Below the pieces are notes generated by a model. That model had not been told where the DNA came from and did no database searches. It saw only the letters and a list, made by a program, of their open reading frames with translations. The position numbers and the translations under genes are program-made. Positions 45,739 through 55,415 of a DNA stretch of 64,000 nucleotides are shown piece after piece (the first letter of the stretch is position 1; every line of letters begins with the position of its first letter). Source of the DNA: Streptomyces sp. FIT100. Its GTDB lineage: Bacteria > Actinomycetota > Actinomycetes > Streptomycetales > Streptomycetaceae. The stretch lies in contig NZ_CP075715.1 of the NCBI RefSeq assembly GCF_024584805.1, forward strand, positions 1,414,001 to 1,478,000, read 5' to 3'.

Positions 45739-46356
45739 ATGAGCGAGGACCCGCGTACGCAGAACCAGTCCTTCCCGCCTCCGCCGCCACCGCCGCCACC
45801 GCCCCTCGCGTCGTCGGAGGCCGGCCCCGGCGCGGTCCGCCTGCTCGTGCCCGCCCTCGTCGGGGCGGCCGTCGCGGTCGCCCTCGGGGTGTACGGGAAG
45901 GTGCACGACCCGGCCGCCACCGCCTTCAACCTGGCCGGCTTCAGCAGCCCCAAGGCGGTGAAGTCCTGGCTGACCTCGGTGGCCTTCGCCTTCGGCCTCG
46001 TCCAGCTCTTCTCCGCGCTCACGATGTACGGGCAGATGCCGGGCGTACGGGCCGGGTCCTGGACTCCGGTGCTGCACCGCTGGTCGGGCCGGGCGGCGTT
46101 CCTGGTGGCCGTGCCGGTGGCCGTGCACTGCCTGTACGCCCTGGGCTTCCAGACGTACGACACACGGGTGACGCTGCATTCGTTCTTCGGCTGCTTCTTC
46201 TTCGGGGCGTTCAGCGCAAAGATGTTGCTGTTGCGTATGGAGCGGCTACCGGGGTGGCTGCTGCCGATCGCCGGAGGGCTCGTCTTCGCCGCGCTGATGA
46301 TGCTCTGGCTGACCTCGGTTCTCTGGTTCTTCCGCGTGTTCGGAGTGACGACATGA
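45739..46356 (+). CDS. DUF6529 family membrane protein
   Basis: 205 residues. A Pro-rich start (ten consecutive Pro) is followed by four to five membrane segments (LLVPALVGAAVAVALGVYG, SWLTSVAFAFGLVQLFSALTMYG, HRWSGRAAFLVAVPVAVHCLYALGF, LHSFFGCFFFGAFSAKMLLLR, LLPIAGGLVFAALMMLWLTSVLWFF). The paired His residues in helices 3 and 4 (LHRWSGR, VHCLY, LHSFFG) look like heme b ligands, as in cytochrome-b561-like domains. Its stop overlaps the Rieske start (ATGA), consistent with a small membrane electron-transfer unit. Confidence 0.85.
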   Translation: MSEDPRTQNQSFPPPPPPPPPPLASSEAGPGAVRLLVPALVGAAVAVALGVYGKVHDPAATAFNLAGFSSPKAVKSWLTSVAFAFGLVQLFSALTMYGQMPGVRAGSWTPVLHRWSGRAAFLVAVPVAVHCLYALGFQTYDTRVTLHSFFGCFFFGAFSAKMLLLRMERLPGWLLPIAGGLVFAALMMLWLTSVLWFFRVFGVTT

Positions 46357-46823
46357 GTGACCACACGGGCAGGGCGGGCGCCACGCGCCGCAGCGTCCTG
46401 CTGACAGGTGCGGCCGTCGTGGTGGCGGGCTGCACCGAGTACAAGGAGGAGACCGAAGGCGGCGAGTCGTTCGTCCCGGAGGCGCCCTCCTCGCCCACCG
46501 CCCAGGAACAGACCGGCAGCCCGCCCCCGCCCGGGGGCGAGGTGCTGGGCACGACCGCCGAGATCCCGGAGGGCGGCGGGAAGGTCTTCGCGGCGCAGAA
46601 GGTGGTGGTGACCCAGCCCGCGGCGGGTGACTTCAAGGCGTTCACGGCGATCTGCACCCATCAGGGCTGCACGGTCGACAAGGTCGAGGACGGCACCATC
46701 GACTGCCCCTGCCACGGCAGCAGGTTCCGCATCGAGGACGGCTCGGTCGAGAGGGGCCCGGCGCAGCGGCCGCTGGAGGCGAAGCGGATCACCGTCTCCG
46801 GGGACGAGATCCGCCTCGCGTAG
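46353..46823 (+). CDS. Rieske [2Fe-2S] lipoprotein-like protein
   Basis: 156 residues. A Tat-type lipoprotein signal is visible (ATRRSVLLTGAAVVVAGCTEY). After a Pro-rich linker comes the Rieske domain with both cluster motifs, FTAICTHQGCTV (C-x-H-x2-C) and IDCPCHGSRFRIEDGSVERGPAQRPL (C-x2-H). It probably passes electrons outside the membrane with the DUF6529 protein it is coupled to. The physiological partner is unknown. Confidence 0.93.
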   Translation: MSDHTGRAGATRRSVLLTGAAVVVAGCTEYKEETEGGESFVPEAPSSPTAQEQTGSPPPPGGEVLGTTAEIPEGGGKVFAAQKVVVTQPAAGDFKAFTAICTHQGCTVDKVEDGTIDCPCHGSRFRIEDGSVERGPAQRPLEAKRITVSGDEIRLA

Positions 46824-46853
46824 CCGCGGACGGGCACCCGTAGCCTGTCCGCC

Positions 46854-46997
46854 ATGACTCCCGAGGCGCTCGTCCGTGACCACACGGTCTACTCCTGTGT
46901 GATGGGCTCCCGGGCCTTCGGCCTGGCGACGGACGACAGCGACACGGACCGCCGCGGGGTCCTCCTGGCACCCACCGCGCTGTACTGGCGTTTCTAA
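46854..46997 (+). pseudogene. Truncated nucleotidyltransferase (island breakpoint)
   Basis: 47 codons, ATG 46854 to TAA 46995-46997. The sequence MTPEALVRDHTVYSCVMGSRAFGLATDDSDTDRRGVLLAP carries the G-S-x-A-F-G and D-S-D-x-D motifs of MNT-type nucleotidyltransferases, which normally run to over 200 residues. Similarity ends at TALYWRF and the following DNA is unrelated. No remainder was found up to 64 kb. It marks the end of the syntenic core. Confidence 0.8.
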
Positions 46998-47543
46998 CCG
47001 CTCTCCTGTTCCTCGATCGAGACGTCGTGACCGACATCGGCAAACCACGACGGCGTCGCACCGTGACCCTGCCCCCGTGACGGGACGCAGTACGGCCGGG
47101 GCCGCCCCGCCCGCCGGTCTCACGTTCAAGGGGCCCAGAGGCGCCTTGTGGGCTTCCCGCTCCGGTGGCAGTGGGGGTAGTGACGAAGTGCACGAGCGCG
47201 GGTGACGAAAAGCAGCACGCGTGAGGGCGGCCGTTGACCCGGCCAGTCGGACCGAGCGCCACCACCGCCTCAAGGGCGAACTCGCCCGGGGAACCGGCTC
47301 AAGATCGAGTGGGGATCCGGGGCTGAGGACCTGGCGCCTTCCCGCCAAAGAAGCGATGCCAGATACTTCCACCTTCCCAGCGAATCACCTCCATCTGCCT
47401 TGAATTGACAGGAAAGTTACGAACGATCCCTTTGAATCGAAGAGGATGTCTGAGTGGCGTGAAGTAGCTCAGCTCCCTGTGAACCCCTGGTTCCCGTTGA
47501 TAGAGATGGGCGACGACCACCGAAGAACTGGAAGGTGCTGTAG
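46998..47543. other. Island left-end region with relic sequence
   Basis: No intact gene. A frame just after the breakpoint reads LDRDVVTDIGKPRRRRTVTLPP and stops at 47080, possibly the tail of a lost gene. A 24-bp direct repeat follows. The GC content drops near 47340-47450. No transposase similarity was recognised. Confidence 0.45.
47081..47104 (+). repeat. 24-bp direct repeat, copy 1
   Basis: A 24-bp sequence beginning CGGGACGCAGTACGG is identical to 52331-52354 and in the same orientation, 5250 bp apart. The pair encloses the Eis-like gene, the secreted protein and the toxin-lectin gene. Confidence 0.85.
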
Positions 47544-48845
47544 ATGCTGTCATCGTCCACCCAGCCCGTCACCCGCGGCCTGCCGCCTCCCTCGTGGGAG
47601 GTACGGGCCCTTGCGGCTGACCGCTGGCCGTCCTTCTACGCTGCGGTGCTTGGCGCGTTCCGCGAAACCGAACCTCAAGAGGCCACCGACCTGTGGCGGT
47701 CCCTAGCCGAGCCGCACCGCTGCGTGGTCGTCGAAGACTGCGGCGCCATCGCCGGCACGGCAGGTGTCTTCTCCTTCCGGATGACCGTCCCCGGCGGGCG
47801 GCTCGTGGACACCGCCGGCGTAAGCATGGTCAGCGTCCAGCCTGACTGCCGCCGACGCGGTGTCCTCAGCACTCTGATGCGCCATCAGCTGGAATCGCTC
47901 CAGCGCCTGGGCGAGCCGCTCGCCGTGCTCACAGCCTCCGAGGCACCCATCTACGGGCGGTTCGGCTACGGGGTCGCGGCCCGTCAGCTCTCCCTGGACA
48001 TCGCCTCGCGCCGGGTCCGGCTCACCGCCCCGCCCAGCGGCGAGACTGAGGTGGAGCTGACCGTGGAGGACCCGCACAAGGCCCTCGCCGCCTGCGAGGA
48101 GTTCTACGCACGCCAGGTCCCACTGCGCCCCGCAATGCTGGCCCGCTCCGACGGCTGGGAACTGCTGCCGCTGCTCGACCCGCCCGCCTGGCGACAGGGC
48201 GCCTCCCCACTCGAATGCGTCGTCGCCCGGATGGCCGGCGAGGTGGTCGGCTACGCCCGGTATACGGTTGCCGTCGACTGGTCCCGGACCAATACGGCCG
48301 AAGGCACCGTCCGGGTCCGCGACATCGAGGCCCGGGACCCGCGCGCCTACGCCGCACTGTGGCGCTTCCTGCTGGAGACCGACCTCACCTCGCGGGTGAT
48401 CGCTGTGAACCGGCCGGTGGACGATCCGTTCCTGCATCTGGTGTCGGACGTACGCCACTGCACGCCCACCGTGCTGGACAGCTTGTACGTACGCGTCGTG
48501 GACGCCCCCGTCGCGCTGAGCGCACGCACCTACGCGACCGGACTCGACCTGGTCGTGGAAATCGAGGACGCCCTGGCCTCCTGGAACCAGGGCCGCTGGC
48601 GCCTGAGCGCAGACGGCACCGGGGCGGTGTGCACCCGTACCCAACGCGCCCCTGACCTCTCCTTGGACGCCACCGCACTCGGTTCGGCCTACCTGGGCGG
48701 GACCACCCTCACCGAACTGGCCGGAGCCGGCCGTGTCCGTGAGCACCGGCCCGGCGCGCTCACCGCCGCGACCGCAGCCTTCGCCTCGCCCATGGCCCCC
48801 TGGCTGCCGCACGCCTTCTGCCGCTCACTGCTGCCCCGCTTGTGA
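47544..48845 (+). CDS. Eis-like GNAT N-acetyltransferase
   Basis: 433 residues, ATG at 47544, six bases after AAGGTG. The N-terminal GNAT fold includes SMVSVQPDCRRRGVLSTLMRHQLESLQRLGEPLAVLTASEAPIYGRFGYGVA, a clear acetyl-CoA loop (RRRGVL) and the Eis GRFGYG motif. A second GNAT-like domain and an SCP-like C-terminal domain follow, giving the usual Eis length of about 400-430. The C-terminal carboxylate region (FCRSLLPRL) is consistent with Eis enzymes. Eis proteins acetylate amines of aminoglycosides and other substrates; the target here is not known. Confidence 0.9.
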   Translation: MLSSSTQPVTRGLPPPSWEVRALAADRWPSFYAAVLGAFRETEPQEATDLWRSLAEPHRCVVVEDCGAIAGTAGVFSFRMTVPGGRLVDTAGVSMVSVQPDCRRRGVLSTLMRHQLESLQRLGEPLAVLTASEAPIYGRFGYGVAARQLSLDIASRRVRLTAPPSGETEVELTVEDPHKALAACEEFYARQVPLRPAMLARSDGWELLPLLDPPAWRQGASPLECVVARMAGEVVGYARYTVAVDWSRTNTAEGTVRVRDIEARDPRAYAALWRFLLETDLTSRVIAVNRPVDDPFLHLVSDVRHCTPTVLDSLYVRVVDAPVALSARTYATGLDLVVEIEDALASWNQGRWRLSADGTGAVCTRTQRAPDLSLDATALGSAYLGGTTLTELAGAGRVREHRPGALTAATAAFASPMAPWLPHAFCRSLLPRL

Positions 48846-49164
48846 CCCCCCTCAGGCGGCCATGAGCACTCGCCACTCTCTGCCCTCGGGCCCGACTCCT
48901 CCCAACAGGGGCCGGGCCCGGGGCAGAGATGTGCTCAGCGCCGCAGCAAGTGCCCTGACCGGCACGGTCGGGCGATCCAGGGCCGGCCGGCATGACCTGC
49001 GCGGAGACGCGCAAGAGAGCGCGGCGAACTCTGGCTGTACCTGCGCGTGGAGGACCTTGAGCAGTGCAAGGCGCACTGATGACCAGGACGCCACCGCTCG
49101 ATAAGCGGGGGCTGGGCTGGGGAGGATCTGCCCCGAACCGACTCGGGCGGTGGCGTCCTGGTGG
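48846..49164. other. Intergenic region, no intact gene
   Basis: About 320 bp between two converging genes. A plus-strand frame ends GELWLYLRVEDLEQCKAH with a stop near 49080, which might be a relic, but no upstream part or family could be recognised. Confidence 0.4.
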
Positions 49165-50329
<1,165 letters not shown>

Positions 50330-52048
50330 TCAGGGCGTGGGGTCGGTGGGTTCGATGGTCCATTTCTGCCAGGTGTGTCCAGCGGGGTTGTTGGGCTGGA
50401 AGGTGAGGGCTGCGCCGTCCTGTGTGTGATTGTCGTTGCCGATAACGAGGCCGCTTGTCACTTCTGTGAGCGTGAAGGCATCGCTCTTGTCATCGAGTTC
50501 AATCCGCCACCGCTGGGGCCGCCCGTCGCTGCGATCCCACTGTTCTACGGCCATCCCGGCACCGGGCGCGTTCCCGGCGTCGAGTACCTTTCCGGTGGCC
50601 ACACTGGTGATCACGTAGGTTCCGTCACCGGCTGCGGCCAGTGTCCATTCCTGCCAGGGACGCCCGTTCGGTTCCCACTGGACCACGCGCTCGCCGTCTG
50701 CCCGCACGTCGCGTCCGTCTATTACCTTGCCGCTCGCCTTGTTGGTAAGCAGCAGAGGTACTCCGGTAAGCCGGTTGAACGGGTCGGTCATGCGCAGCCG
50801 CCAGGTCTGGGTCCCGGACGCGGACACCGGCCGCTGGATCACGGCCGCGCCTTCGTCGTCGCCGGTGAGGTCGAGTGCCATGCCGGTGGCCGCGTTCACC
50901 AGGCGGAAGAGGTCATCGTCGGCGGGCTGGAGGAGCCAGCGCTGCCACGGCTGGTTGTCGCGTTCCCACTGCACCACCGCCTCGCCGTCCTTGGTGCTGT
51001 TCTTGCCGTCCAGGACTTTCCCACTGGCGAGGTTCACCACCAGGTAGGTGTCGTGCTCCGCTCGTTCCAGCCGCCACTGCTGCCACGTGCCGCGATGCGC
51101 GTCCCACATCGTGATCCCCGCCCCGTTGGCCGCAGCGTCCTCGTTCTCCGCGACCCGTCCGCTCGCGGCATTCACCAGTTGCAGTGCCGTGCCGTTGCCG
51201 GTGAACCACCGGTCGGGCACATGGCCGGCCTGTTTGACGGAGTGCCAGAAAGCCAGCCCCTCATCGTACGGGCGGTGTACCGGTGCGCACTGCTCAGCCG
51301 GTGCATCCGCCGTGCGTTCGATGCGTGCATGGGAGGTGGCCGAGTTGCAGGAGGCGTACTGCCGCCACGGCTCTTGGGACCAGGCCGCGTGCCCGGACGG
51401 GAACCCAGCCAACTGCGGCTGCCCCCCGCTCGCACGCAGGCCACGGTAGCGGTCCGCGTCGTAGGCAGCGTTGCTCTCACCGGGCTGGGACTGCCCGAAA
51501 GAGATCTCCTCCCAGTCGATGATCTGGTCAAACCGGAAACCGCCCATGGCCGCATACTCGTGCTCGGAAGCCCGGTTGTAGAAGCCTCGCAAGGAGCCCG
51601 CCACGTCCACGAAGTTCGGCGTCGCACGCACCCGGTACAGGAAGCCGTTACCACCGAACCGCTCGGTGATCCGACGCAGCGCGTAGTCCCGGTCGGTCGT
51701 CGTGCCCACATAGCCGGAGTCGTACCGGCTCGCCCCCGAAAGCGTGCCCTGAACATGCAGATAGAGGCTCAGGTTCGGCGGCGGCTGATCCGGCCGCGTC
51801 CCATCCAACCCCTTCGGGAAAACAGCCCCGTCTTTCTCAATCTCACCTGGGGCCAGCGAAGACGCATGCCACACCCACTGAGGAGGATCCCCCGGACCAT
51901 CATCCGCGACCGCACGCGCCCCACCACCCGCGGTAGTACTGACGACAGTGACAAGCACACCCAGCGCACCCAGAAAGCGCCACAACCACACCCCCCGACC
52001 AACAGCAGCACCAAGCCAACGATCTTTATCTCTCGGTGTATGTGACAT
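50330..52048 (-). CDS. Secreted cholera-toxin-A-like ADP-ribosyltransferase fused to ricin-type lectin domains
   Basis: 572 residues from ATG 52048 (weak RBS). Residues 1-49 form a signal peptide (FLGALGVLVTVVSTTAGGGARA). Residues 56-185 follow the enterotoxin A1 fold: WHASSLAPGEIEKDGAVFPKG, NLSLYLHVQGT, GYVGTTT, FLYRVRATPNFVDV and the ExE loop E162-H-E164-YAAMGG before DQIIDWEEISFG. LAGFPSGHAAWSQEPW (213-228) matches the end of the toxin A1 chain. C234 and C254 bracket an Arg-containing loop, like the nicked disulfide loop between A1 and A2. Residues about 280-572 hold two beta-trefoil ricin modules with repeated QxW (WQQWRL, WQRWLL, WQEWTL, WQKWTI). The family's catalytic Arg is His61 here, and the STS Ser is Gly115. 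Confidence 0.85.
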   Translation of the reverse strand: MSHTPRDKDRWLGAAVGRGVWLWRFLGALGVLVTVVSTTAGGGARAVADDGPGDPPQWVWHASSLAPGEIEKDGAVFPKGLDGTRPDQPPPNLSLYLHVQGTLSGASRYDSGYVGTTTDRDYALRRITERFGGNGFLYRVRATPNFVDVAGSLRGFYNRASEHEYAAMGGFRFDQIIDWEEISFGQSQPGESNAAYDADRYRGLRASGGQPQLAGFPSGHAAWSQEPWRQYASCNSATSHARIERTADAPAEQCAPVHRPYDEGLAFWHSVKQAGHVPDRWFTGNGTALQLVNAASGRVAENEDAAANGAGITMWDAHRGTWQQWRLERAEHDTYLVVNLASGKVLDGKNSTKDGEAVVQWERDNQPWQRWLLQPADDDLFRLVNAATGMALDLTGDDEGAAVIQRPVSASGTQTWRLRMTDPFNRLTGVPLLLTNKASGKVIDGRDVRADGERVVQWEPNGRPWQEWTLAAAGDGTYVITSVATGKVLDAGNAPGAGMAVEQWDRSDGRPQRWRIELDDKSDAFTLTEVTSGLVIGNDNHTQDGAALTFQPNNPAGHTWQKWTIEPTDPTP

Positions 52049-52815
52049 GGCATCAGGATCCAGCGGAGCACGGTCTGAACCCAGAGAAGAAGGTCGCAAG
52101 GGCTCGGGGCCGAAAGTCCCCACCCCCGGACCTGACCAGAACGGCGAAAGATGCGGTCGGTCAGCGGCTGGCCCCCGTAATGCACACGCACCTCCTTCCG
52201 GACCTCGAGCGCGTTACCCAGGGCTGTCCCTTCGGGAGTTTGAGGTCATCCGCGTCTGGGGGGAGGTTTAAGCTTGATTCCGGCCTGCGCCGGTATGGAG
52301 TGCGTGGGAGATGCCCCGTCCCCGGTAAAGCGGGACGCAGTACGGCCGGGGCCGTCTCACCTCGGCAGCCCACTGGAAGCCGTACTGAGCACCTTCGGCT
52401 TGGTGCGCCTGATTGGTGGCGCCTCCATTTGAGCCTGACGCCATCCACGTCAGGTCACCTCGGCAGCTCAGTCGGCGGTGATGTTCCGGTGTACGCCTCT
52501 CGCCATCGCTGTCGCGGCAGAACACGACGAGGGACCCCGGACTCCGTTGTAGTTGTTGGAGAGCGGGTAGCAGTACGTGCCGGTCACCAGTACGGCGACG
52601 ATATCTCCGACGATGGGGCTCCGCAGGGCGATGCCGCGGGCGCGCCGAGGCCGGCATGGACCGATGCCGTCGGCAGACTGAGCCAAGGCTCGGTCAGACC
52701 GTGCCCGACACTCCGCCTGAGAGCGAGCGACTGAAGCGGCCCAGGCGACTCAAGTCCTGGATCATCGGGGCCGATGGGCACCGTGGTCCAGCGAAGGGGC
52801 AGCCGGGTCGCTTCA
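52049..52815. other. Relic-rich region without an intact gene
   Basis: About 770 bp. It contains copy 2 of the 24-bp repeat. A minus-strand frame at 52468-52686 ends with GDIVAVLVTGTYCYPLSNNYNGVRG and might be a secreted-protein fragment, but it has no signal peptide and no recognisable family. Nothing else could be supported. Confidence 0.4.
52331..52354 (+). repeat. 24-bp direct repeat, copy 2
   Basis: Identical to 47081-47104, same orientation. It lies between the toxin-lectin gene and the primase relic. Confidence 0.85.
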
Positions 52816-52818
52816 GTC

Positions 52819-53367
52819 GCTGTTGCCGTCAGTCTTCTCCACGGCTGCCGCGTCGTCGTCTGCTCCGAGAGCAAACCAGGCGACGGGTTCGACGGTGCCC
52901 GCATCAAACTCCTCACCGGCGGCGGCTGATTCAAGGCCTGCCGCATTCGCCAGGGCTTCTTCAGCATCGACCCCACCCACGAGCTCTGGCTGCTCGGCAA
53001 CCACCGCCCCGAAGTAGGAACCGGCGGCTTCGCCTTCTGGCACCGCATGCGCCTGATTCCCTTCGAACGCGTCGTTCCCGACGACCGTAAGATCGACAAC
53101 CTCGCCGACGTCCTCGTCGCCGAGGAAGGCCTCGGCATCCTCAACCGGCTCGTCGACGGAGCCCACCGCTACCTCGCAGGCGACGAATACCTCGCCGGTC
53201 CCGCCCGCGTCCGCATCGCTACCACTGCCTACGCCGAAACCGAGGATCACACCGGCCGGTTCCTCGACGAACGATGCGCCCCTGAACCCCGACCACCGGG
53301 CCGAGCAGACCAGCCTCTACGCCGCCTACAAGCTGGACGCCGCCCCAAGCGAACCAGCGAGGCCTGG
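52819..53367 (+). pseudogene. Decayed phage/plasmid P4-type primase-helicase fragment
   Basis: The frame reads VVVCSESKPGDGFDGARIKLLTGGG, a TGA stop at 52927-52929, then QGFFSIDPTHELWLLGNHRPEVGTGGFAFWHRMRLIPFERVVPDDRKIDNLADVLVAEEGLGILNRLVDGAHRYLAG. A frameshift near 53275 then leads to LNPDHRAEQTSLYAAYK. This is the SF3 helicase/D5-type region of P4-family primases found on phages and integrative elements. The N-terminal primase and Walker A are missing. It is a remnant of a mobile element replication gene. Confidence 0.85.
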
Positions 53368-54618
53368 CTATGCCGATGGTTGGGAAAGATCGAGTTCGCC
53401 CTTGAGCTCGAGGACGATGATGTTGGGTGTGGCGGGTGGCTCGATGTGGATGACGTGGGGGATGCCCCAGGCGGGCAGGCCGTTGGTCACCTGGTAGGAG
53501 AGGGCCGCGCCGGTGCTGAGTATGTATGCGCGTCGGACGGTGTTGCGGAGCCCTCGTACGGTGATCGGGCCGGGGGGTGTGCGGGTGCAGATGAGGAAGA
53601 GGGTGCGGCGGTCTTGGGAGAGGGTGGAGGGGCCGTCGTAGTGCCCGTAAGGCAGGCTCGGGGTGGTCGTGTGGAAGGCGTCGTAGTTGCGGCGGATCCA
53701 ATTCCCCAGGGCTGTGAGTTGCATGAAGTGGCCTGGTGGGATGGTACCGTCTTCGTGTGGGCTGGTTTTGAGGAGTAGGTTGCCGCCGGCGGAGATGGTG
53801 TCGGCGAAGACGCCTATGAGCTCGTTGAGAGCCAGCTGGTGAGTGCCCGTCCATTGGCTGGCGTTGGTGGTATCGAGGGGGTAACACAGTTGCCAGGCCC
53901 CGTCGGCGGGGACGATCGAAGTGGCCACAGTGGGAGTGTCGTGATCGCCATGGTCCTCAAGCTGCTCGGTGATGGTGGTCTGCGCATTCAGGGCCGCGAA
54001 CGTGTCAGGTAGTTCAGTTGGCCATGAGCGACCCTGGCCATCGGTCGGTGAGCTGTTGAGCCACAGCAGGTCGGGCCTGTAATTTTCGACAAGCTCGTGA
54101 GCCTGTCGGCGAGCGGCAACGCTCGCCGACAGGCCACTATCGTGCGGGGGATCGGCCGGTTCGCTCTCACGCACCGGGATACTGGGGTGCGAGGGGCGAC
54201 TCGTCGTAAGGGCGTGATCGCTCCAGTCGCTAGGTGATAAATAGAACCCGACGCGAAGCCCGTGCCGACGCATTGATTGGACGAACGGACGGACCAGGTC
54301 GGTGCGCGCTGCGGTGGCCGTGACAACGGACCGTTTCGTGGTCGTGGTGTCCCACAGGGCGATTCCGTCGCGGTCTTTCACGGTCAGCACTGCATACCTG
54401 GCGCCAGCACGTGCAAACAGTTCGGCCCAGGTGTCGGGGTTGTAGCGAGCAGCGGTGAATCCGTGCAGCTGTTCCATGTACTCCTGGTACGAGATCCGGC
54501 CAGGCTCATAAGCCCGAGGCGGGGCAATGCCCCGGACCGCCGATATCCCCCAGTGGACAAAAATGCCGAGCTTGGCCTCGGCGAACCAGGACTGCGTAGA
54601 CACGTCCGTGTGCTCCAT
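53368..54618 (-). CDS. GH29 alpha-L-fucosidase-like protein with altered active site
   Basis: 416 residues, ATG 54618. The GH29 barrel is recognisable: WFAEAKLGIFVHWGISAV, YNPDTWAELFARAGARYAVLTVKDRDGIALWD, HGLRVGFYLSPSDW, YRPDLLWLNSS, NLLLKTSPHEDGTIPPGHFMQLTALGNWIRRNYDAFH. Two key sites differ from the family: KHHDG at the substrate site is KDRDG (81-85), and the nucleophile Asp in the PDLLW(x)D region appears as Asn188. There is no signal peptide, so it would be cytoplasmic. It may be non-catalytic or have shifted chemistry. It overlaps the end of the primase relic. Confidence 0.85.
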   Translation of the reverse strand: MEHTDVSTQSWFAEAKLGIFVHWGISAVRGIAPPRAYEPGRISYQEYMEQLHGFTAARYNPDTWAELFARAGARYAVLTVKDRDGIALWDTTTTKRSVVTATAARTDLVRPFVQSMRRHGLRVGFYLSPSDWSDHALTTSRPSHPSIPVRESEPADPPHDSGLSASVAARRQAHELVENYRPDLLWLNSSPTDGQGRSWPTELPDTFAALNAQTTITEQLEDHGDHDTPTVATSIVPADGAWQLCYPLDTTNASQWTGTHQLALNELIGVFADTISAGGNLLLKTSPHEDGTIPPGHFMQLTALGNWIRRNYDAFHTTTPSLPYGHYDGPSTLSQDRRTLFLICTRTPPGPITVRGLRNTVRRAYILSTGAALSYQVTNGLPAWGIPHVIHIEPPATPNIIVLELKGELDLSQPSA

Positions 54619-54796
54619 ATAGTGAAAAGCCAGTGCGGAAGAACGCTTGGGATGCCAGACAAACGTCTGGGCAGATGAGAAGGCGGCGCCGGGTCGTGTG
54701 AGTCAGGGAGGGGCACTTTCTGCGGTACGGGGCGCGCGTGTACCTTGCCACACGGTCCTTTCCTGCCGCGGTCCAAGTGGAAGCTGGTGAGCGTTG

Positions 54797-55225
54797 TCAC
54801 GGGGACGCCGCCTCCGGACAGTCCCAGTACATCCGGGTGGTGTGCTGCCCCTGTATCGAGTTCGACTGCCGGCGACCGTTCACGAACAGCTCGTCGAAGT
54901 CGAGCCCCCTGCCGATCCCGGCGACCAGGACACCGCGCTCGTACGGCCGCCACTCCGGAGCGAGCACCCGGCCGCCGCTCTGCACGACCCTCGCGCCGGA
55001 CGCGGCCTCGTACAAGACCGGGGCCTGCAATGTGCCGGAGTCCTCGGGGCCGAAGGTGAGGGTCCTTGTCAGGTGGTAGGTGCCCTCGTGCACCACGACC
55101 CTGACCGGCCCGGCCTCGGCGCGGGCGGCGCGGGCCCTGCGCTGCGCGGCCTCCAGGGTCAGCAGCGGCCGTGCGGCCGTGCCCGAAGCGTCGTCGTCGC
55201 CCTGGGGCGATACGTGGATGGCCAT
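54797..55225 (-). pseudogene. Truncated beta-helix carbohydrate-active protein (N-terminal fragment)
   Basis: 142 codons. AIHVSPQGDDDASGTAARPLLTLEAAQRRARAARAEAG and VVVHEGTYHLTRTLTFGPEDSGTLQAPVLYEAASGARVVQSGGRVL are the start of right-handed parallel beta-helix proteins (GH141/pectate-lyase-like). After LDFDELFVNGRRQ the similarity is lost and the frame stops, whereas family members run for 600 residues or more. Start chosen at ATG 55225. Confidence 0.75.
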
Positions 55226-55415
55226 GGAACTCCTCGAACGACACTCGCTAGACATGGGATCTATCAACGCACCATACCCGCAAGAACGGCCTCTTTGAGG
55301 GAAATGAAAAGCAATACCTCCGATGAATCCACCTGGCTGAACCGTGATGGGCCGGGCCGCGACGTACGTGAAGCCCTCAGTCCCCGCGCGGGCCTGCGGG
55401 CTTCGGACCGGTGCG

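Noticed and set aside
47299..47553. 84-codon minus-strand frame ending IWHRFFGGKAPGPQPRIPTRS
   Set aside because: No RBS, no recognisable family, and it overlaps the Eis-like gene start region; left as unassigned relic sequence.
52468..52686. 72-codon minus-strand frame with LVTGTYCYPLSNNYNG
   Set aside because: Possible secreted-protein fragment, but no signal peptide, RBS or family could be supported.
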